Source: Haloferax mucosum ATCC BAA-1512
GTDB lineage: Archaea > Halobacteriota > Halobacteria > Halobacteriales > Haloferacaceae
Length of the DNA: 64,000 bases
Assembly (NCBI RefSeq): GCF_000337815.1
Contig: NZ_AOLN01000018.1
Location: 124,001 to 188,000, forward strand
Reading direction: 5' to 3'
Below are positions 59,429-64,000 of the stretch, one piece after another. The notes under the pieces are model-generated. The model saw only the letters and a list, made by a program, of their open reading frames with translations, was not told the origin of the DNA and did not search any database. How positions within the stretch are numbered: the stretch's first letter is position 1; every line of letters begins with the position of its first letter. Both the position numbers and the translations under genes were made by a program.

Positions 59429-59611
59429 TTACTGAAACAGATGTGCGCCGCAGACCGCCAGCGACGCGGCGATGATGGCGACAGCAAACCCGAGCGCCTT
59501 CGTCAACTGGTCCGGTCCGCCAACCATCAGGCCTGCACCGACGAGCGTGAGCACGCCGAACAACGCCGCAAAGCCGATGGACTTGTCGGATTGCACCGTC
59601 TTCGTTTCCAT
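59429..59611 (-). CDS. Small two-helix membrane protein (DUF7525-like)
   Basis: The product is 60 residues with two helices (IGFAALFGVLTLVGAGLMVGG and LGFAVAIIAASLAVCGAHLF). A conserved small haloarchaeal membrane protein type; no role known. It is 50 nt from the winged-helix gene on the same strand. Confidence 0.65.
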   Translation of the reverse strand: METKTVQSDKSIGFAALFGVLTLVGAGLMVGGPDQLTKALGFAVAIIAASLAVCGAHLFQ

Positions 59612-59957
59612 ATCTGCGACTTTTCGGGCGCGTACTTAGTTCATTCGACACCGCGTCTCGTGCGTCTAACTACCACGACCGTAGACGCGCACAATCAGAG
59701 CCGAGGACACCGTGTCCGACCACAGTCACGTACGACCGCAGACGTGTTCAACCTCGGCGTGTCTCGGCGACGACCGACACAGTGATGTCGGATATCGTCT
59801 CGTTTGTGAGTCAGTACACGCTCGGCCGAACGCGTACCCAGTTGCAAACGGTACTATGGGCGACCTGGACGCGTTGCACGTCCGTCTGGGGTACTATGTG
59901 GCAATGTCGGCGCAGGCCGTTCGACATTTGTACCAGTAGTCTCGTCACTCCACAACG
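59612..59957. other. 346-nt gap without a supported gene
   Basis: Open frames here have low codon quality. I see no repeat or known motif; the promoter of the downstream surface-protein gene must lie in its right half. Confidence 0.45.
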
Positions 59958-61166
59958 ATGGGACTCACAGCAGTACTGTTTGGTGGACGGCTCCGAATCG
60001 CACTCGTTGCGCTCTGTTTCGTCGGCGCGGCCGTCGGCGGCGCGTACGCGACCGGCGTCATCGGCGTACCGAGCGTCGAGGGCGTCGATAACCGCTTTGC
60101 AGACGTCAATCAGACGACGACGGTCATCGAGACCGACCTCCGTGTCTCGAACCCGAACCCGATTTCGGCGAACCTCTCCGGACTCGCCGTTGATTACGCC
60201 GTCGGGATGAACGACATCGAGATGGCGACCGGGAAGAAAAAGGGCATCTCCGTCGGGCAGGGAACGACGGGGGTTCCGCTCCGAACGACGCTCTCGAACG
60301 AGCGCATTCCTGCCTGGTGGGTATCGCACATTCAAAACGGCGAACACACGACGCTCCGCGTCAACGCCACGGTCTCCTCCGAAACGCTCGGCCGCTCGTT
60401 CGAGGCCCCGAAGATAGCCCGGTCTATCGATACAGACCTGCTTTCGGCGTTCAATTCGACCGAGACACGCGAGGTAGACGCTGACGCGCCGCTCGTTTCC
60501 GACCCGGTGTTGTACATCAACGAGACGAGCGCCGAGTGGGGCGAATCCACGAGCGAGCGCACGGCACTCGAACTCACCTTCGTCGTGCACAATCCTAATG
60601 CGTACCCGGTCGCCGTCTCCGAACTCGGCTACAACATCTCGATGAATGACGTTGACGTGGGCGAGGGGACGACGCAGTCCGAGTACGTCATCCCGCCGAA
60701 GGCGACGAAGACCATCGAAGCGACGACCTACATCGAAAACGACAGACTCGACGAATGGTGGGTGACGCATCTCGACCGGAACCAGACGACCGACCTCCGC
60801 ATCGACTTCTACGCGAAACTCGACGCCGGGGGCACGACGCTCACCGTCCCGCTCGACGCCTTGACGTACGAAAAGACGTTCGAGACGGACATCTTCGGCA
60901 ACAAGGCGGCGTCGGATACGAACGCGTCGGCGACTGATTCGTCCACGAACGAGACGGAGACGGCCGACGGGAACACGACGCAGTCGTCCGGAAGCAAGAC
61001 GACGACAACGACGACTGAAACGACATCGACCGACACAGCCACAACGACGACTGAAACAACCGATACGGCGACGACCACGACGGCCGAACCCACGACGACC
61101 ACGACGGCGGGTGACACCACGGGTATCGGAACCAACGAGACCACCAGCGACGACGGGTTGTTGTAA
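59958..61166 (+). CDS. LEA-type (WHy-domain) surface protein with Thr-rich tail
   Basis: The product is 402 residues. An N-terminal membrane anchor (RIALVALCFVGAAVGGAYATG) precedes two LEA14/WHy domains, visible from DLRVSNPNPISANLSGLAVDYAVGMND and VVHNPNAYPVAVSELGYNISMND. The last 90 residues are almost only Thr, Ser, Glu and Ala, a likely O-glycosylated stalk. The topology suggests an extracellular, cell-anchored protein with a role in desiccation or envelope stability. Confidence 0.82.
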   Translation: MGLTAVLFGGRLRIALVALCFVGAAVGGAYATGVIGVPSVEGVDNRFADVNQTTTVIETDLRVSNPNPISANLSGLAVDYAVGMNDIEMATGKKKGISVGQGTTGVPLRTTLSNERIPAWWVSHIQNGEHTTLRVNATVSSETLGRSFEAPKIARSIDTDLLSAFNSTETREVDADAPLVSDPVLYINETSAEWGESTSERTALELTFVVHNPNAYPVAVSELGYNISMNDVDVGEGTTQSEYVIPPKATKTIEATTYIENDRLDEWWVTHLDRNQTTDLRIDFYAKLDAGGTTLTVPLDALTYEKTFETDIFGNKAASDTNASATDSSTNETETADGNTTQSSGSKTTTTTTETTSTDTATTTTETTDTATTTTAEPTTTTTAGDTTGIGTNETTSDDGLL

Positions 61167-61260
61167 CCCGAGCGGTCGGCATCTACCACCGACTCGGGTT
61201 GCCGCGGTCAATCCTGACTCAGCCGACAAGACTTTACACCGAGCCACAATACGAGTTGGT

Positions 61261-61759
61261 ATGACACGGAGTACCCACGCTCCTGATCGAGTTCTTCTCC
61301 CGCGATGAGAACCCCGTAACCGTCGAGAGCGACGACGAGACGATCGTCGTCTCCTTCGGCGACCGGACTTGCGAACTGTCCCGTGATGCCGCCGCCGACT
61401 TGCAAGATGCCATCGGCACGGCGCTGACCGAGAAACAAGAATTCTTCCGCACGGCAGGTGAGTACCGGCGGGACGGCAGTTACGTCGTCTCCCGACGCGG
61501 CGCTGATTCGACCGGCAACGCCAAGGTGTTCACTAGTTTCGACGAACTGCACCGCCTGTACGACAGGTTGCCGGAGCGCTTTACGGCCGACGATGTCGGT
61601 CGGACCGGTATCACTGGCTCTCGTCGCCACATGATAATCCGTCACTTCGGCGAGCACCCGGCGTTCGACTGCCGTATCGCCAGTCGGAATCCGCTGGCGG
61701 GCGAAAAAGAGTCGGGCGATTCGGACGCGACCGAGACGATAGAACTCGTCGCCGACTGA
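61261..61759 (+). pseudogene. Small haloarchaeal protein gene (DUF7528-like) with an apparent frameshift
   Basis: The ATG at 61261, with a TATA-like ACTTTACACC about 25 nt upstream, opens MTRSTH but this frame stops after 15 codons. The next frame carries clear coding sequence from about 61280 (LLIEFFSRDENPVTVESDDE) to the stop at 61759, including AIGTALTEKQEFFRTAGEYR and a FDELHRLYDRLPERFTADDV helix. Removing one base near 61279 joins them into MTRSTHLLIEFFSRDENPV. Sequencing error, true mutation or a start at the TTG 61400 cannot be separated here. Confidence 0.6.
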
Positions 61760-61779
61760 GGCGTCGAGTCGCCGCCGTC

Positions 61780-62811
61780 TCAGTCGAGCGTGACGTGTTC
61801 AGACTCCTCGTTGAGCGCGAGGTTCGCCGCGATTTCGGCGTTCCGCATCGCGTACTGCGCGGTCTGCTGGAGGCTCACGAGCACCTCGCGGATTTGGAGG
61901 AGCTTCTGGTTTTCCATCTCCGGCAGGTCGTTGAGAATGTCGCGCTCGCGGTCACGAATCTCTCTGAAGAGTTCACGACACTCGATGGTGTGGTCGTAGT
62001 TGCGCTCGACGACCGCCCGCACCGCGGTGGTCGTAATCTCGTCTACGTGGTCCGTAAACTCCCGGATACGCCGCATCGTCGACTGGTCAACGTCGAGCGT
62101 GTGGCCGTCGGCGTCCATGACGATGTTGGCGATATCCTCGGCGTTGTCGGCGGTGAGTTCGAGGTTCTTCGCCACAGACCGGTAACCGATGAGCGGGAAT
62201 CCCGAGTCGAGACCGACGGCGCGTGCGAGGTTGGGGTTCTGGTACGACGTGAAGATGAGACGAAGCAGGAGAACGAAAATTTTGTTCGCCTGCCGCTCGC
62301 GGTTGAGCGCCCGTTGTGCGAGGTCCGGATTGCCGTGAGCGAGCGCCTTTACGGCCTCGCCACGCATCGTACTCCCCGTGTTCTCTAGGCGCTTGAGGAG
62401 GTTGTCGAGGCTGAAGTCCTCGGCATCGACCGAACAGCGAATCGCGATTCGCTCGGGTGTCTCCTCGATGACGCCGAGACCCATGAGCTGTGTCTCAGCC
62501 TTGTAGACGGCGTTGATGTGGTCGGAGTCGAGCGCACCCTCACTTTTTTCGATGTGGATGACGCGCCGCCCGAGCACGTACTGTGCGACGATGGCGCGTT
62601 CGAGCGCCTCCGCATTCAGATTGTCTGCACGTATCGTCGCCTTCGAGTCTTCGGTGTTGACGGACTCGGGAAGCACAGTCAGGGTTCCCTTGCCACTGGT
62701 TCGAATCGTCACCTCGTCGCCCTTATCGACGTTGTGTTCTTTGGCCCACTCCGCTGGAAGCGTCATCGCCAGCGTGGAGGGACCGAGACGCTGGACTTTC
62801 CGGGTCTCCAT
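61780..62811 (-). CDS. AbrB-PhoU fusion, phosphate-uptake regulator family
   Basis: The product is 343 residues. An N-terminal SpoVT/AbrB-like swapped-hairpin (METRKVQRLGPSTLAMTLPA, EWAKEHNVDKGDEVTI) is followed by PhoU-type helical bundles (REFTDHVDEITTTAVRAVVE, LQIREVLVSLQQTAQYAMRN). This architecture is typical of archaeal phosphate-sensing regulators. The ATG at 62811 is the family start. Confidence 0.9.
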   Translation of the reverse strand: METRKVQRLGPSTLAMTLPAEWAKEHNVDKGDEVTIRTSGKGTLTVLPESVNTEDSKATIRADNLNAEALERAIVAQYVLGRRVIHIEKSEGALDSDHINAVYKAETQLMGLGVIEETPERIAIRCSVDAEDFSLDNLLKRLENTGSTMRGEAVKALAHGNPDLAQRALNRERQANKIFVLLLRLIFTSYQNPNLARAVGLDSGFPLIGYRSVAKNLELTADNAEDIANIVMDADGHTLDVDQSTMRRIREFTDHVDEITTTAVRAVVERNYDHTIECRELFREIRDRERDILNDLPEMENQKLLQIREVLVSLQQTAQYAMRNAEIAANLALNEESEHVTLD

Positions 62812-62963
62812 GCCATGGTGAACCCATCCAATGACCTTAAAGGCCACTATATGTTACTCTCTGCCAATAATAGTTATAGACTTCACTGGAATTTCTTTCA
62901 GAACCCTAAATGACGTCGAAGTCGGTCGATTCGCCCTCTCACCGTTCGACACCGGCGAACCAG

Positions 62964-64000
62964 TCACTCGATTTTCATCATCCGTCGCTCCACGCGACCG
63001 ACGCGAACTTTGGTCCATCCACGGAGTTCCTCGTCGAGGTCCGTATCGTCGGTATCGACGCGAAGGACCGGAATCGAGTCGAGTTTCGAGCGCGAGGCGA
63101 CGACCGAGACGTCACACCGACGAATCACCTCAGGAGAGAGTTGCGGGTTGCCGCGACCGAAGATGAACCCTTGTCCGCCGATGGGCGTGACGACGATGAC
63201 GTTTTCGTCGCCGAGATTGGCGAGGATTTCGTCCGCCGTCGCGTCGCGGGCGAGCACGTCACCGTCGCGGTACACGTCCACGCCGAGCGCCGAGCCGTCG
63301 ATTCCGAGTTCGGATTTCACCGCGCCGACGGTGCTTCCGGGGCCGAGAACGTAGGTCACTCCGTCGCCGCTGTTGATATCGTCGGCGACCCCGGCGGCGA
63401 GCGCTTCGACCGTCCCGCCGCTCGTCTGCTTGGACGATTGGAGGTCTTCCGCGACGGGGACGTGTGCGACCGCCCGGAGTTCGGGATGCACTTCGCCCTC
63501 GCGGTAGTCGTCCTCGTCGATGTCCATGACCTCGCGGGCCTCGGTTCGCTCGAACGAGGTGACGATGTGTGCGGCGTCCTCCGGAGAGACGGCGAACACC
63601 GACGAATAGACTTTCACGCCCGCGGGGACCCCGAGCATCGGCACGTCGCTTCCGTCGAGCGCTTCGGCGACGTCGGCCGCGGTGCCGTCGCCGCCGACGA
63701 ACAACACGAGGTCAACGTCGGCCTCGGCGAACGCCTCCGCGGCGGCGATGGTGTCTGCGGCGCTCGTCTCGTCGGCGTCAGGTTCGCCCAGCACGGTCGG
63801 GTCGAAGCCGACGTCGCGGGCGATAGACGCGCCCATGCCACCACCCCACGCGAGGATTTCGGCGTCGGGAGCGGCGTCGAAAAGTTGTGAGAGCGCCCGC
63901 CGCGCGCGATTCGGCGACCGCGGCTCGGCACCGCGCGCTCTGGCTTCGGCGACTTTTCCGTCGGTTCCTTTCAGTCCGACCCGGCCGCCCATCCCCGCGA
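62964..64000 (-). CDS. ATP-NAD/AcoX kinase family protein (5' end outside window)
   Basis: 345 residues are visible, and the frame is open to the window edge (AGMGGRVGLKGTDGK), so the start, likely MxxIGFLVNPI, lies beyond. The nucleotide loop is VDLVLFVGGDGTAADVAEAL, with GVPAGVKVYSSVFAVSP after it; the C-terminus carries TPIGGQGFIFGRGNPQLSPEVI. This is the branch of NAD kinase-like proteins (AcoX type) of uncertain substrate. Confidence 0.88.
   Translation of the reverse strand, partial: AGMGGRVGLKGTDGKVAEARARGAEPRSPNRARRALSQLFDAAPDAEILAWGGGMGASIARDVGFDPTVLGEPDADETSAADTIAAAEAFAEADVDLVLFVGGDGTAADVAEALDGSDVPMLGVPAGVKVYSSVFAVSPEDAAHIVTSFERTEAREVMDIDEDDYREGEVHPELRAVAHVPVAEDLQSSKQTSGGTVEALAAGVADDINSGDGVTYVLGPGSTVGAVKSELGIDGSALGVDVYRDGDVLARDATADEILANLGDENVIVVTPIGGQGFIFGRGNPQLSPEVIRRCDVSVVASRSKLDSIPVLRVDTDDTDLDEELRGWTKVRVGRVERRMMKIE

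Noticed and set aside
59712-60210. Open frames ahead of and overlapping the LEA-type gene
   Set aside because: Poor codon bias, Cys/Trp-rich translation, and overlap with a clear gene in another frame.
1-64000. tRNA, rRNA, CRISPR or transposase genes
   Set aside because: Looked for T-loop and rRNA-like sequences, regularly spaced repeats and DDE/IS200-type proteins by eye; none seen.

Overview
The window is haloarchaeal chromosome and most probably Haloferax or a close relative. The evidence is high GC with strong C/G third-codon preference, acidic proteins, many twin-arginine lipoprotein signals ending in a GC lipobox, nearly leaderless genes with TATA boxes about 25 nt upstream, and a complete Euryarchaeota-type archaellum and chemotaxis locus with ArlCE and CheF. 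The pair of archaellins matches the ArlA1/ArlA2 arrangement known in Haloferax. No rRNA, tRNA, CRISPR array or insertion sequence was found.

Region 1 (1-21 kb) is mostly housekeeping and accessory metabolism: two MFS transporters, small zinc and membrane proteins, a NUDIX hydrolase, an aldo/keto reductase, an acyl-CoA synthetase, an iron-sulfur photolyase, a cold-shock protein and an MscS channel. Within it, 4.7-10.7 kb is a compact extracytoplasmic redox and metal cluster: [2Fe-2S] ferredoxin, DsbA-like and TlpA-like Tat lipoproteins, CcdA, a Dyp-peroxidase-like Tat protein, a SCO1-like protein and a P19-like protein. At 21-25.6 kb lie a large repeat-containing protein with a C-terminal copper (halocyanin) domain, preceded by a DtxR-type operator, and an NCS2 nucleobase permease.

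Region 2 (25.8-50.9 kb) is the motility island: cheW (-) diverging from cheB-cheA-cheR-cheF1 (+); arlCE-F-G-H-I-J-cheF2 (-) diverging from a cirA-type KaiC gene (+); a winged-helix gene followed by arlA1-arlA2 (-); cheY-cheC-cheD (+); an ArlD, an actin-fold protein, a membrane histidine kinase (-) and a second ArlD. Reading the promoters side by side reveals a shared inverted repeat (half-sites resembling NNATATCA and TGATAAYG, 4-nt spacer) exactly 10 nt upstream of the TATA box at cheW, cheB, cheY, arlD and arlA1, and more weakly at arlCE and the kinase. This looks like the operator of an unrecognised motility regulon.

Region 3 (50.9-64 kb) has an acyl-CoA dehydrogenase, UspA, a RIO-like kinase, livF-livG and the 3' part of livM, which is joined head-on to the last codons of a proline dehydrogenase. 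This is a deletion scar that removed livH/livJ and most of the dehydrogenase. A Bat-type regulator and an aldehyde dehydrogenase follow, then a structured, gene-free stretch, small DNA-binding and membrane proteins, a LEA-type surface protein, a frameshifted small gene, an AbrB-PhoU regulator and a NAD-kinase-family gene cut by the window end.
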